Positions 22,801-42,557 of a stretch of 64,000 nucleotides of DNA are shown piece after piece. Source of the stretch: Biomphalaria glabrata (Eukaryota; Mollusca; Gastropoda; Planorbidae); assembly GCF_947242115.1 (NCBI RefSeq), contig NC_074719.1, forward strand, positions 34,131,769-34,195,768, in the 5' to 3' direction. The notes beneath the pieces are model-generated. The model was not told where the DNA came from. It saw only the letters and a program-made list of their open reading frames with translations, and ran no database searches. Made by a program: the position numbers and the translations under genes. Positions within the stretch are counted from its first letter, which is position 1. Every line of letters starts with the position of its first letter.

Positions 22801-24327
22801 AGTATAATTATGTTGATTTTCTTTGGATGACATTTAGAAAAAGACTAAAATGATATTATTAACTCTTTTTCTCCTAATTGACGATGCCAAGGTTGATTTC
22901 ACCGCCATTAAACTAAATTGATTTTGGATCTATAAACTTTAATTTGTGCTGTGTACAAGAAGCATGCATTCTCCTATAAGTCGATATCTAATAAAATAGT
23001 TTCTAATAACAAACAAAATAGTTATTGAAGTATAAACATAACAGAATAGTGAAATACAAATGAGCACAACGAATAACACTATCGAAACGAGGAAAATACT
23101 TTCGGAGAGAAAGAGTTAATTTTTTTATATTCAAAAATCAATAAAAATATTTGTATCGGACACTACAAAAAAAAAAAGACTAATAACAATTTATAAAATG
23201 ACTTCATTTCGGAAATTATAATGTTGATCGCTATTTATAACCACACTTAAAGAAAATAAAGACCTTCATTTAATAATTCTATCTATGACTTTTCAAACTT
23301 GCGTAACGTTTCTCGTACATTTAGAGATGTATAAATGACGTATTTATTTTTGTCTCTAGGACATAGAAAATTATAAATAGATGTGTAAATGGACAAAGTT
23401 CACGTGTTTTATTTTTATTGCATTTTACACACAACAGGTCAACATGATCAACAAATATCTGAAGGGGGAGAGAATGATCTACATGCACATCTCGAAGACT
23501 GTATGAGGAACCCAGGTCATGTACACTTTACACCTATTGATACATTATGTTCGGCAAGTCTACCTGAAGGGAATCAAAACAATATATGGTACAGTATTAT
23601 CAAAGCCGTAGCTGACCTGACAGTGAGAGTGAGTGTCACGATGACCAGTCTAGACAGACCTGAGTTTTGGCCAAACACCAAGGTTCCATATTTTTTGTAC
23701 AACATGAGAGGAAGTCAACATTTAAGAACCGGAAGTGGTAAAGTGGAAAAAGTGATTAAATTCACTAACGAATCGTGCCCATGCGAAACGTGTCGCCATT
23801 CTGACAAACCAAACACCGAGTGGTGGAAAATCAAGGTCTACACCGCTGCCAATGTAGTATTTGATGGCGTTGAGGCAAGACACACGACGTGTCGATTTTT
23901 CTATGATACAGAAGAAAGCCCAGAGATCAGTCTACAAGTTGTAGTGGACAATGACTTCAAAACGAACATAAAAGGCGACTGGTCTTGTTTTTGTTGTGTT
24001 ACGTGCAATAAGAAACTCGCTGAAACACTACAGGGCATGGTGGAAGATTACGATATTTTCAATAATATTACATATCACAAATACAATGGCACTAGTGAGG
24101 AAGACAAGCTGATGTTTACAGTGTCACACCCTCATGGATGTTGTAAACTGGTTAGCCTTGGTCAGTGGAAGGACAAATACACTAGTGACATTATTTTACA
24201 GCAGTTTACTTACTATACATGTACATGTGCAGGATGCAGTGGTGCTCCTGTCTACTGTGTTGGACACTGTCTGCATTACCACAGTGGCAGTTTAAAAAGT
24301 GGACTCTGTTATAGTAATTACGGCTAA
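3547..24327 (+). CDS. Copy B: multi-exon coiled-coil plus degenerate trypsin-like protein, about 530 aa
   Basis: Seven exons join in frame: 3547-3645, 10199-10316, 19017-19297, 19475-19550, 21651-21713, 22464-22529 and 23438-24327 (1593 nt, 530 aa plus stop). All introns begin GT and end AG. Residues 1-235 are helical and heptad-like, with no signal peptide or membrane segment, and exon 19017-19297 (residues 74-166) is the clearest coiled coil. The start is the ATG directly after an acceptor (TTCTAG/ATG), so an upstream non-coding or short coding exon is possible. Copy C has the same exon order and phases, which supports the model. The protein is probably intracellular; function is unknown. 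A poly(A) signal lies at 24406-24411. Introns hold LINE and SINE debris. Confidence 0.83.
3990..4110 (-). repeat. SINE family 2 body, truncated
   Basis: Read on the - strand it contains GGGTTTGAACCCTGCTTG followed by GGAGGTTTGGGCTAGTAAG, matching the tRNA-like B box and body of the SINE-2 copies at 22168 and 48789. Confidence 0.5.
4464..4720 (-). repeat. Repeat debris with a SINE family 2 head (4635-4706)
   Basis: On the - strand, 4706-4635 reads TGCCTGGTCGTGCGGTTAGC and then a GGACT core, the A-box half of the second tRNA-headed SINE family. Bases 4464-4550 are a separate GC-richer block (GGCGGCCCCCG, GGATCCCTGTCGGATCC) that looks like dispersed repeat DNA. The open frame across this block is not a gene. 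Confidence 0.5.
5159..5310 (+). repeat. SINE family 2 copy
   Basis: A tRNA-like head (GTGCGGTTTGAGCGCTGGAC, then CCCAGGTTCAAACTCTGCC) is followed by CCCCGTCGTCCTGCATGAGG and an AGGAACATCAGAAACATG tail. It shares its whole layout with 22168-22345 and 48789-48935. It lies in the first intron of copy B. Confidence 0.75.
5320..5475. repeat. AATCTAGATCTAGTGTAAAAA short tandem repeat
   Basis: At least three diverged units of about 28-35 bp built on TCTAGTGTAAAAAA lie here. It is a simple tandem repeat with no coding signal. Confidence 0.6.
5500..6150. repeat. Tandem array, about 152-bp unit, four copies
   Basis: The block GAGATCTTTAAGCATTTCAT, CATATGACGTCAAAGG, ATTACGTCACACGTCC, TATACGAGCAGCTTGTCGAG and GATCATAGACATTGGT recurs four times with few differences. 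Each unit contains a palindromic TGACGTCA (CRE-like) site plus a second ACGTCAC. It lies in intron 1 of copy B. Copies 2 and 3 are nearly identical, so the expansion is fairly recent. Confidence 0.85.
6180..7450. repeat. Degenerate repeat array anchored by CCGGAACAA
   Basis: A TCCGGAACAA-like word returns near 6356, 6514, 6624, 6796, 6991, 7117, 7200 and 7320, each time followed by an AT-rich stretch and often a TCTATTATAGAT-like or TTGATAT-like segment. Spacing is irregular (about 70-170 bp), so this is an old, decayed tandem array. GTCTGTC-rich edges at about 6220 and 7440 may be its borders. Confidence 0.5.
7451..8100. repeat. Interspersed repeat, inverted relative to 890-1110
   Basis: Bases 7855-8070 are an inverted, diverged copy of 890-1110 and end in AGACGGACAGACGG, a TTTTGCACAAACCTAATAGC stretch and GGTGGCCGCTAAAAAGG. 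The last motif also occurs near 63475-63510 (GGGAGCCGCTAAAATAAAA), a third member. No gene was seen. Confidence 0.5.
8270..10190. repeat. Composite repeat with a satellite of about 260 bp
   Basis: Units sharing CATGAATGAATATAG, CTCGGCTTCGCAGCTT, AATATGAAATGAATGGAC, ATGTTTATGTGTTAAAG and AGAAGTTTTATCATCTTAG recur at about 8640, 9200, 9458 and (partly) 9700. The block opens near ACCCGCGACCCGCGGGT (8282) and ends with CAAGATTGGTCAAGCGGTTT and an (ACAT)n run at 10150-10166. It reads as one transposon-like unit whose interior has amplified. It ends about 10 bases before copy B exon 2, so the repeat may supply part of that splice acceptor region. Confidence 0.6.
10757..10812. repeat. (TA)n microsatellite
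   Basis: About 56 bases of pure TA in intron 2 of copy B. The following 290 bases (CTCGAGATCGACCGTTATAT and nearby) hold no gene. Confidence 0.95.
11290..11719 (+). repeat. LINE 3' end with C-terminal zinc-finger remnant
   Basis: One frame gives a KENLLPWTDADAKRKS piece followed, across a break, by CLGCGKICRSQ. This matches the Cys-rich finger (CxxCGKxCRSRxGLxSH type) that ends many animal LINE ORF2 proteins. A (TTA)n tail at 11703-11719 fits the 3' end of the insertion. Confidence 0.5.
11740..11930 (+). repeat. LINE reverse-transcriptase fragment
   Basis: The translation LLYALLAHTKHDIYRAVNEF continues to FDLTINLGKK, the segment just after the catalytic Asp pair of a non-LTR reverse transcriptase (compare ADDxALLAHT...GLTISLGKT). 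It is short and isolated. Bases 11931-12170 add nothing recognisable. Confidence 0.6.
12178..12530 (+). repeat. Left arm of an inverted duplication (promoter and first exon)
   Basis: This arm is about 80-90% identical by eye to the complement of 17801-18140. It includes ATTACATGGACTGCCAAC, GAGGCGTCCTTGGTTGCGTG, ACTTCCGG, a TATA-like ACTATATAAAG at about 12310, and the exon/donor GTTACAGAG/GTAAGTGTG. The arms lie 5.3 kb apart, so they are a dispersed duplication rather than a simple hairpin. Confidence 0.8.
12364..14170 (+). CDS. Candidate small gene, incomplete model
   Basis: A TATA-like box and an ETS-type CTTCCGG precede ATG 12364, which opens MNGNLIVKEEVTE and ends at a strong donor (12402/12403, GAG/GTAAGT). 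A good acceptor (polypyrimidine then CAG) at 14107 opens LLMNFEILQQIEEQILSAST and a TAG at 14168-14170, in compatible phase. A further exon-like segment at 13696-13763 has good splice sites, but its phase does not join these two directly. I do not recognise the product. It would be a gene nested in an intron of copy B, or relic exons. Confidence is low. Confidence 0.3.
12850..13115 (+). repeat. LINE ORF2 C-terminal fragment
   Basis: The frame reads HILFDCPRLADLR, ILDLYGDIYALRNTAGFL and SRAFAREDL. This is the usual end of animal non-LTR ORF2 proteins (HxLFxCP...LYGD...L..TA.FL). It is open for 98 residues, but the upstream catalytic domains are missing. Bases 13120-13690 hold no recognisable gene. 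Confidence 0.6.
14171..15528. other. AT-rich intronic stretch, nothing recognised
   Basis: No long frame, repeat unit or RNA-like fold was recognised. It is part of the large intron of copy B. Confidence 0.5.
15541..15818 (+). repeat. SINE family 1, complete, with 12-bp target duplication
   Basis: ACTTACTGGAAG flanks it at 15529-15540 and 15819-15830. The head is tRNA-like (A box TGGCTTAGCGGTAAAGCGC, B box GGTTCAAATCC). The body has GGGTACCTGACATTAG, GCTGGCCACATGACACCC and CATCATCTGCCCTAT, then CAAGGTCTGAAAGGG and a T-rich end. It is the best copy in the window; others lie at 22617, 25190, 47642, 53280 (-) and 54706. Confidence 0.92.
15831..17800. other. AT-rich intronic stretch, nothing recognised
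   Basis: No exon, RNA gene or mobile element was identified. TCTAGAT-rich words are frequent at 16550-16920, as elsewhere in the window's non-coding DNA. Confidence 0.5.
17801..18140 (-). repeat. Right arm of the inverted duplication
   Basis: This is the complement of 12178-12530, including the TATA-like box, CTTCCGG and the GTTACAGAG/GTAAGTG donor. It has lost the ATG seen in the left arm (ATAAATGG in place of ATGAATGG) and differs just before the donor. It could act as a second, opposing promoter or be a dead copy. Confidence 0.75.
18409..18570. repeat. Two tandem copies of an 80-bp block
   Basis: AATGACTTCGGGTATATA, CCTTCC, TTATT and CCGAGCGAGG(T/C)TCGG, then CACCTG, occurs twice. No coding meaning is seen. 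Confidence 0.75.
19610..20330 (-). repeat. 5'-truncated LINE 3' end
   Basis: The - strand carries LEELDKFTYLGSIITNDGS, ACRIGKAGSIFQRL, HTCETWKSSVKIEKRLN and LRRILGVRYTDRVSNKE, then in another frame RRMRFVGHVLRQNELRIPR and GRPRITWRHTF. This is the post-catalytic part of a non-LTR reverse transcriptase. The 3' end at about 19610 has a short TAAGTC-type tail. At least one frameshift separates the two halves. It lies in the intron after copy B exon 19475-19550. Confidence 0.85.
20640..21577. repeat. Possible LTR-like sequences (fossil)
   Basis: Bases 21054-21577 begin TGTAAC and end GTTACA, an LTR-like terminal inverted pair, and contain an AATAAA. The neighbouring 20690-21060 may be a second piece in opposite orientation. 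No target-site duplication, primer site or gag/pol coding domain was recognised. If it is an LTR it is an old solo remnant. Confidence 0.25.
21963..22095 (+). repeat. AAGCTT-ended dispersed repeat, partial
   Basis: It matches the 3' half of the copy at 27195-27450: TTGATCC.AGAATGGG, AATAACGTGTACA, CAGACAGACAGATAGAGTGAG and ATATAAGCTTT. Confidence 0.65.
22168..22345 (+). repeat. SINE family 2 copy
   Basis: The tRNA-like head (GGTCGTGCGGTTTACGCACT, AGGGTTCAAACCCTGCCCG) is followed by CCGTCCCTCGTCGTCCTG, GAGGTTTGGACTAGGAAG and GGAACATCCGAAACATGTAC. It is one of the two best copies of this family and lies between copy B exons. Confidence 0.85.
22617..22800 (+). repeat. SINE family 1, degraded
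   Basis: It keeps GGATACCTGACATTTATTGG and TTGGCCACATGACATCCTTG from the SINE-1 body; the tRNA-like head is largely lost. Confidence 0.6.
23438..24327 (+). CDS. Copy B last exon: PA-clan-like domain with Asn at the His site
   Basis: This exon encodes residues 236-530. In order: ADLTVRVSV strand (293-301), RTGSG (331-335), CPCETC (348-353), TAANVV (370-375), FFYD (388-391), GDWSCF (414-419) with CVTC (421-424), SHPHG (464-468), AGCSGAPVY (499-507) and HSGS (516-519). Order and spacing match a trypsin_2/HtrA-like serine protease: GSG strand, TAAHVV carrying His, the Asp strand, then GxSGxPV carrying Ser. Asp415 and Ser502 would be kept, but position 373 is Asn, not His, so catalysis is unlikely. 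Extra Cys pairs (CPCxxC, CVTC, CTCAGC) suggest metal binding or disulphides. The fold assignment is inferred from motifs only. Confidence 0.7.
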
Positions 24328-24405
24328 GTTTCGCCCTTAATTATCAAATGTGATGTACATTCATTTAGTTAGTATATTTTAATGTAACATGGTAAAAAAA
24401 AATAT

Positions 24406-24411
24406 AATAAA
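24406..24411 (+). terminator. Poly(A) signal AATAAA of copy B
   Basis: It lies 79 bases after the copy B stop codon, the normal range for a metazoan poly(A) signal. Confidence 0.65.
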
Positions 24412-24420
24412 ATAATAATT

Positions 24421-24426
24421 TTTATT
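24421..24426 (-). terminator. Poly(A) signal AATAAA of the TLR gene
   Basis: TTTATT on the + strand gives AATAAA on the - strand, about 155 bases after the TLR stop. It lies 9 bases from the opposing copy B signal, so the two transcripts' tails should overlap by a few tens of bases. Confidence 0.6.
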
Positions 24427-24581
24427 TAACGAAAATGTATTTCAAATAATGTAGCAAGTAACCAAATTAAAACCATATCGTCTTCTATATCTTAAAATTG
24501 TAATTATAAACTAAGATCTTAATGGTTTTATCGTTAATACTTTTTTTTCATCATTTAGTGAGTTGGTCAATAGTCAAGACA

Positions 24582-34324
<9,743 letters not shown>

Positions 34325-34408
34325 GGTGCCAGATTTTTTTCTCTGAAATTATATATATATTACAATATATTATATATACTTTTGTGATGTTGGCTAGATT
34401 TAGAATTC

Positions 34409-34465
34409 CAATATCTATCTGTCTATCTATCTATTTATCTATCTATCTATCCGTCTATCTGTCTG

Positions 34466-34536
<71 letters not shown>
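34409..34536. repeat. (ATCT)n microsatellite upstream of the TLR start
   Basis: A second ATCT run lies only about 85 bases upstream of the TLR ATG, within its 5' flank or 5'UTR intron. The SIYLSIYL open frame here is a repeat artefact. Confidence 0.95.
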
Positions 34537-34538
<2 letters not shown>

Positions 34539-34821
34539 TTTTGTATGTGTGTTGGGTGGAGGAGGTAGGTTTACGAAGAATAAAACTGCTGTACTAAACA
34601 AATTAGTTACGCTTTTAAAAGTCTGCTTCAGACTAAACTGGACATATTTTTGCATTTTGATTCATTAGGTATGATAATGTTAATCATGATGTATAGTGCA
34701 AACTAATATTGTTAAAATAATTTGTCATTTAACAACAACAAAAATCCAACATGACTACACCTCTGAATGGCAGTGCTAAACATCCAAACTAGGAAATATA
34801 AATTATTTTTTTTAAATAATA

Positions 34822-36853
<2,032 letters not shown>

Positions 36854-38221
36854 TATGGGTAGGTACAAACTGTGTTCCGACTATAGTGTTATTTATTTGG
36901 CGAAAAGATAAGGTCCTCACGATTTAATGGTATGATCAAAGTGTATGGGTTATAAACCGTTCAACAAGTAAACTTTTTAATGATACCAAATGCATGAAAT
37001 GCTTCATTAGATTTATTTATAAATAAATTAGTGTCTACCGCTGACCTAATACAGATCAAAGATAACATTACCTGTCTGTAATTTGAAAGAAACACTACCA
37101 CAAGTAGTCTTCCTTGATTACGCTTCATGGAATTTGTAGAACATCCTTGAATAAGTTCAAATAAACTTGTAAAGTCTCTAAAGATTACAACCACTCTTTG
37201 TATTGTTGATTATGTTTGGCATGTAAATAAAACAATATTCTTTGTTCACAATTTCATGTTATAAAAGCATTCATCTTTCTGATATTTTCCTCATATACTG
37301 TTCAAAAAGTATATCGTATAGTCCTTAGCATGCAGCGGCCAGGTGTTTAGAGCAGGTGAAAACGAGCTGTGGTTAAATGAAGGCAAGACACGAGGAAGTA
37401 CATTTCAAACCGTTTTGAATTTAAAAGTAAGAAAAATGAGACTTTGTTGAACTAACGTACTTTCGGCTTCCAAGTAAATACAGACATCTCTTAAAGACGC
37501 TCCCTTTTTATATAGATGTATTTCTTTAACGTAAACTTATGACTGTATCACACGCTTATATTTAAAACATTTACTGTCGACTGGCTATGATTTTGAGAGA
37601 CCTCCTTTTATTCGTTTATAAAATTCTCAATAAATTAATAATACAGAATGTTTACATAATGAATAATGTTAGTGACCTGTAGGAATGAACCATAGAAATT
37701 ATGTATAAAAATAAAATACTGCGAATATTTGTTTCTACGGGTTGCCTTTTCTTTGTGTGTGTGTGTAAGTGTGTGTGTGTGTGTTGCTGTAGTTGTTTTT
37801 ATTGGACATAAAATCTTCACTTTCCTTTTTTTTTTATTTTTTTAAAATACCACAACTACACAATATATACACATAATATATATATATTTATTTATTTATC
37901 TAAATCTAAATATATGTATTCCTGATAGCTAAAAGTGACTGAGGTTAATATTTAGTTAGATACCAAGAGTCAGCCATTTCTCCTATGAATATTATTGTTC
38001 AATATATAGAAGGATTATATTTTCTGACAATAGCGGTAGTACACAATATTTAACTATCTACATTACATTGAATATAAGAGTTTTATCAATGAATCTTACA
38101 TCGTTAAACAGGTGAAATTCATAGTTTAAATATCATGTAAGTATAAAGTGTCTGTGTATAAATATATATAACTCATATCTGACCCTAAAGAATACATTAA
38201 GTATTCAGTCTGCTACCTTAC
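36854..38221. other. TLR upstream DNA, nothing firm
   Basis: AT-rich sequence with a GTGT microsatellite at 37755-37783. No gene, tRNA or transposon ends were recognised. Confidence 0.5.
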
Positions 38222-38300
38222 CTCCTTGTCACTGTGCTGTTGCTGTGCGCGCTGCTACTTCAGGTTTACGGAGAACCAGGACAAGTGAGACGCTCCTTTA
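38222..38300 (-). other. Candidate non-coding first exon of the TLR gene
   Basis: On the - strand a GC-richer segment ends at a strong donor, AAGGAG/GTAAGG, at about 38221. The TLR coding start has an acceptor 21 bases upstream, so a 5'UTR exon is expected at higher coordinates. This is the best donor I noticed there, but the link is speculative. Confidence 0.25.
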
Positions 38301-38926
38301 ATTTTTTTTCTTCCACTAAAAGTGTTCGGCTTATTGAATGTGTGCAAACAGTGAGTTCAGTGGACGAGGCTGAGAAATATACAACTTGTCATGGTTGAGA
38401 CACTGTTTGATTGCTCCAATAGGCTGCTATTTGTCATGGAAAAAAAATACTAAAACAAGGAAAAAACAAAACATTTTATTGTAAAATATGGAAATTACTG
38501 TAGCAAGGTGGTCCAACATCCCCCCTCCCCCTACACACACACCAATGCACTTTTCCATATTGTCATCAGGAATATTAGAAGCTATAAACTATAAACTGCA
38601 AACGAACCAAATAAATAACCACCAGCCTTATTCCTTCTATACCAGTAGGACGTGATTAGGTCGTAAGTGTAACCGATATGATTGTATTTTCCGAATGCAT
38701 GATACGAAGGGGGCAGAAACATATTAATGTTATTGTTGATGTTATTGTTGATGTAGTTTTGTTATTATTATATTGATAGCCTACACTCATATTTATTTAA
38801 TAAAATAATTTTTTGAACATGTGGATATTGTCCAGTGTGATTTTGGCATAACACATGTTACCAAATTATCATGTAATTGATGATTGGTGAAGGGTCAATA
38901 TTTCATTTAATCCACGCAACGGCCGA
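38301..38926. other. Intergenic stretch, nothing recognised
   Basis: AT-rich DNA between the TLR upstream region and the Nimbus-like LINE. No gene or repeat structure was identified. Confidence 0.5.
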
Positions 38927-39159
38927 TGAAATTTTGGTTTGATTTTTTGATTTTTGATTTGAGGCACATCGGCACAATTTAGGCCATGTCGTGCCTGCAG
39001 TCCCTAAAGGATCCCTCTCTGTAAACAACAAGGGCCAGATTCTATACAGTCATATCATTAAAATCAAGGTCTATTCACAGTTAAAATAGTAAAGGTAGTA
39101 AAAATTTAAATATTTGGTAAAAATCTAATGTAAATAGTGCATGTTCACAAATTCATAAA

Positions 39160-42100
39160 TCAGATCTTCGTAGATAGCCCCACTTTCCGGATAAAGCCCA
39201 GTACCTTCCCAGGGTCGACATTATCAAATAGTGTATTTAAATTAGTGACTCTAAAATATTTCGCCCTGACATCCTGGTATCTGGGGCAATCAACGAGGAT
39301 ATGTTCCACGGTGAGGCGAGAGTCACAGTACTCACAAAGTGGGGGCTCCTCTCTCTTCAGTACAAAAGAGTGCGTAATGTAGGTGTGGCCAATCCTAAGT
39401 CTGGACATGGTCATGCTACCACGCCTTGTCAGACCCTTAGATGTGGGCCGCCACCTGACATCCGCCACAATCTGCCTGAGTTTTCTGTGAGTCTCAGCCT
39501 CCCATCGGTTCTTCCACTCTCGATAGGTGGCAGAGGCAATACTTTGTCTCAGGTCCGAGTAGGGAATTTGGGTTCCTGACACCGCATGATTTAGGGCTCT
39601 CTTTGCTTCTCTGTCTGCGGCTTCGTTTCCCTCAATGCCAACATGGGAGGGGACCCAGATGAAGGTGACATCCCTACGGTCCGCTGTTATTTGGTCCAAC
39701 AGCTTCAGGCTCTTATGTACCTATGGGATGTCAGTCTTCATCCTCCTCAAAGCTTGCAATGCAGATTTGGAGTCGGAGCAGATTATAAATTTCCTCCTTT
39801 CTGATGCTTTTACGGCCATACGTGCAAGCAATATTGCATGCAATTCGGCCGTAAAGATGGAGCAGCCATCGGGGAGTCTACGGGAGATTGTTTTGTTCCG
39901 AAAGGAGCAGGCACACGCGACCTTTCCCTCCATTTTGGATCCGTCTGTGTAGATGTTGCCACAATCTCCGTAGCTCTCCTGCAGTTCCCTAAAGTGGACT
40001 TGTAGTATGCTTGGGTCTGTATTTTCTTTTTTGAAATTGAGGAGGGATAAATTTAATTTGGGTTTATTCATTAGCCAGGGAGGGTTCTGAGGGGTTTCTA
40101 TTTTAGAGATTTGGTCAATGGGTGGGGTTAAATTTTGGATGGGTTCTCTCATTCGAAGGCCCAACGGCTGTATGACGTTAGGCCTTGGATTGTATAATTC
40201 TACCTCTGTGAGTTAAATATGGAGTCAAAAGCAGGGTTCGTAGGGTTGGATTTTAGCTTGACTATATACTGCATTGCAAGCTTTTTCATTCTTATATCCA
40301 TGGGGAGTTCTCCAGCCTCCACAGGGAGTTTTGGGATAGGTGATGTACGAAACGCGCCGAGACAGAGACGCAGGGCAGCATTTTGTATTGGTTCCAGTAT
40401 TTTTAGGTACGACTTCCTTGCTGCTCCATATATTATGGATCCGTAGTCTAGCTTGGATCGAATTAGACTCCGATAGAGCAGCAGCAAGGTATCTCTGTCA
40501 GCTCCCCAGTCCGTATGGCTAAGTACTCTTAGTATGTTTAATGACTTTTGGCATTTCTTCCTAAGTTCCTTAATGTGGGGGAGAAAATTAAATTTGGAAT
40601 CTAAGGTGAGGCCTAAAAATTATAAAAAAAGTATAAATAGTTCAGGGTCTGGGTGGAGTCCCCTTAGATTACAAAAATGCATACTAAATGTTTTGGAGTC
40701 TGAGAATTTGAAACCATTATAGTTTGCCCAACCCTGAATTTTGTTTAAACATAACTGTAATTTTCTTTCTAAGGTGTTCATGTTTTTCCCATAAGTAAGA
40801 ATGACAAAGTCATCAACATACAGAGAGCACTCTATGCCAGGGGACAGCGCATTTATGATGCTATTTATTTTAATGTTGAACAGGGTGACTGACAGAATGC
40901 TGCCCTGGGGTACACCCATTTCCTGGTCATGAGTGTCAGAAGCGGAGTTGCCCACTCGAACCTGAAATTTTCGATCTTTCAGGAATTCCTCCACAAAACG
41001 GGGGAGGTGTCCCTTAAGCCCCATAAGCGCCAGGTCACGTAGAATGCCATGTTTCCAGGTTGTGTCATAGGCCTTTTCTATATCGAAGAATACAGCTACT
41101 AGATGTTCTCTTCTGAGTAATGCATTTCTAGTATAAGCTTCCAGCCTTACCAGGTGGTCAGTTGTTGTCCGCCCCTGCCGGAATCCGCACTGGTAGTTTG
41201 AGATCACTTTATTCCTTTCCAGGTATCAGACCAGCCTACTGTTAATCATTCTTTCCATGGTTTTGCAGATGCAGCTTGTTAGTGCTATTGGTCGATAGTT
41301 AGCTGGGTCAGAGCCGTCTCTTCCCGGTTTAATTATCGGTATAACTGTGGCTTTCCTCCAGCTGTTTGGGAAAGCGCCTGTTTGCCACACACAGTTATAG
41401 ACCTCTAGCAGGACTGCCAATGAGGGTTCGGGAAGGTGCTTGAGGAACTGGTAATGGATTTCGTCTTCTCCAGGCGCTGTGTCATGTGACTTGTCCAGCT
41501 CTAGCAGAAGTTTTGGCATCCAGACTGCCGACAAAACTTGTCCAGGAATTCCTTTTGGCTGACCGTATGGTTTGTCTAGCCTTTGCTCTAGCTATCCTGA
41601 ATAGCTTTAGGTTTTCTTGGGAAGGATTTATTATAAATGCAGCCAGTCGTTTTTTCCTATCGCCAATAGCACTTTTGCAAGCTGTATCAAACCATGGTTT
41701 GCTAGGCCGTTTTGGATTTGCAGAAGTTAGGGGTACAACTTTCCTGGCTATACTTAGTAGCTTGCTAGCAAAGGTATCAGCTGGGTTCTGTTCATCGAGG
41801 ATATTTTCTGTGATATCCTCGGAGAATCTTTTTTGGAATTGTTCCCAATCGGCCTTATTCAGTTTCCACCGCTGAGGTCGTCCTAATGAAGGGAGATTGT
41901 TAGTAATGATGATTGGGAAGTGATCACTTCCCCGTAGATCATTGCTAACTGACCATTTAAAGTCGTCCAGAAGTCCTGGGACGCATACGGTGAGGTCATT
42001 GCATGTGAGTGATCCAGTTCCTGGGTGCAAGTAGGTCGGTGATGCATCATTAAGTATGCATAAATCATGTTGGAGGAAGATATCCTCCAGCATACGACCT

Positions 42101-42540
42101 CTTGTGTCGGTATTGTTGGATCCCCACATGGTGTTATGGGCATTGAAATCCCCAAGGATTAAATAAGGCCGGGGGAGTTGTTTCAATAGGTCCTCCATGT
42201 CTGTTCGGTTTAATGGAGCGCCTGGTGGTAGATACAGGCTGCAGCAAGTGATAACCTTGTGAAGGGTTATCCTAGCTGCTACGGCCTGTAGTGTGGTCTG
42301 TAGTTCTACCCTCTCATGGGGGATGCTATCCTTCACAAGGATACAGACTCCACCTGATGCTCTCTCTGCATCCTCGACATTCTTGCTATAAGCACGGTAG
42401 CTTCGGAAGCTGATGCAATCTTTCAGAAATGTTTCCTGTAAGCAGACAGCTACAGGAGTCTCAGAGTCCATCAGTAGCTGCATTTCCTCGTAATTGGTCT
42501 TGAGGCCTCTACAATTCCACTGTACAATTCTGGAATCCAT
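39160..42540 (-). pseudogene. LINE ORF2: endonuclease, reverse transcriptase, RNase H (broken)
   Basis: AP-type endonuclease at 42540-41482 (VQWNCRGLKTNYEEM, CLQETFL, GDFNAHNTMWGS, GSDHFPIII). Reverse transcriptase at about 41534-40620 (PGEDEIHYQFLKHLP, NYRPIALTS, FFDIEKAYDTTW, GVPQGSILS, catalytic YVDD where YADD is commoner). RNase H at 40164-39600 (YTDGSKMEGKVACA, FTAELHAIL, SDSKSALQAL, WVPSHVGIEGNEAAD). Damage: a frameshift with apparent loss of about 100 residues between endonuclease and RT near 41530, a TGA near 41226, a frameshift near 40620-40490, and stops near 40200 and 39721. The terminal HC-rich segment (CEYCDSRLTVEHILVDCP) is kept. Confidence 0.9.
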
Positions 42541-42557
42541 GGCTTATTCTAGATGAC

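Noticed and set aside
34384-34668. Open frame rich in SIYLSIYL
   Set aside because: It is the ATCT microsatellite read as protein.
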